In this document: piece by piece, positions 63,959 through 64,000 of the stretch
How the letters are laid out: each line of letters begins with the position of its first letter
Numbering within the stretch: position 1 is the first letter of the stretch
Assembly: GCF_024362785.1 (NCBI RefSeq)
Contig: NZ_CP093301.1
Coordinates: forward strand, 2,914,001 to 2,978,000
Reading direction: 5' to 3'
Source of the DNA: Evansella sp. LMS18
GTDB lineage: Bacteria > Bacillota > Bacilli > Bacillales > Salisediminibacteriaceae
Length of the DNA: 64,000 nucleotides
Notes under the pieces: generated by a model
Database searches by the model: none
Seen by the model: the letters and a program-made list of their open reading frames with translations, nothing else
Told to the model about the DNA's origin: nothing
Translations under genes and position numbers: made by a program

Positions 63959-64000
63959 CTGTGTATTAAACTTGAAAGAGTATCCTGTTTTATTCTGCTG

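Overview
The window looks like chromosomal DNA of a Bacillaceae bacterium, possibly from an alkaliphilic or halophilic lineage (an inference only). Support: strong AGGAGG-type ribosome binding sites, frequent TTG/GTG starts, a T-box leader, a SigB-type promoter, a PdaA spore-cortex deacetylase and a gene order (yfkD ... pdaA ... yfjP, yfjO) that resembles B. subtilis. No rRNA, tRNA, insertion sequence, prophage or CRISPR locus was seen.

Layout. 1-2.2 kb: a TRAP transporter (dctP-dctQ-dctM, minus strand, cut by the left edge). 2.3-12 kb: core-like genes (YfkD, small membrane proteins, a phosphatase, class I fumarase, PdaA, an AlkA-type glycosylase, an RlmD-type rRNA methylase). 12-28.9 kb: an accessory stretch of short single genes, several decayed (a VOC remnant, a frameshifted VOC gene, a 5'-frameshifted nucleotidyltransferase, a GNAT fragment). 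It holds two aminoacyl-tRNA synthetase genes with their own leaders: a hisS behind a short leader peptide with three consecutive His codons plus a terminator, and an argS behind a T-box. 29-39.3 kb: an operon for uptake and recycling of cell-wall peptides (OppBCD-A-F, S66 carboxypeptidase, C26 hydrolase, Ala-Glu epimerase, NlpC/P60 endopeptidase). 39.3-52 kb: a MEDS/PAS sensor kinase, an ABC exporter, a TPR protein with a degenerate P-loop, a SigB-type stress protein, a 2-hydroxyacid dehydrogenase, and two M20 hydrolases with an acetyltransferase between them. 52.8-59.1 kb: a formate/molybdenum operon (OFA transporter, MpsC-like protein, FdhF/YdeP oxidoreductase, FdhD, MoaA) behind a structured leader with a duplicated motif and a terminator. 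59.7-63.9 kb: an S9 peptidase, a MurG-type transferase and a Na/Ca antiporter.

The most unusual feature is a set of intergenic arrays of short cores with strict spacing. Two distant arrays (7.5 and 52 kb) share an alternating GGACAAAT/ATTTGTCC core in a 185-bp unit with the same internal spacing although the text between cores differs. Two others (32 and 59 kb) have unrelated cores but the same 21-21-21-19 bp step pattern (82-bp unit), and a fifth (46.9 kb) has a 21-bp step. I do not recognise this architecture. The His-codon leader before hisS and the duplicated-motif leader before the formate operon are the two best candidate regulatory RNAs.
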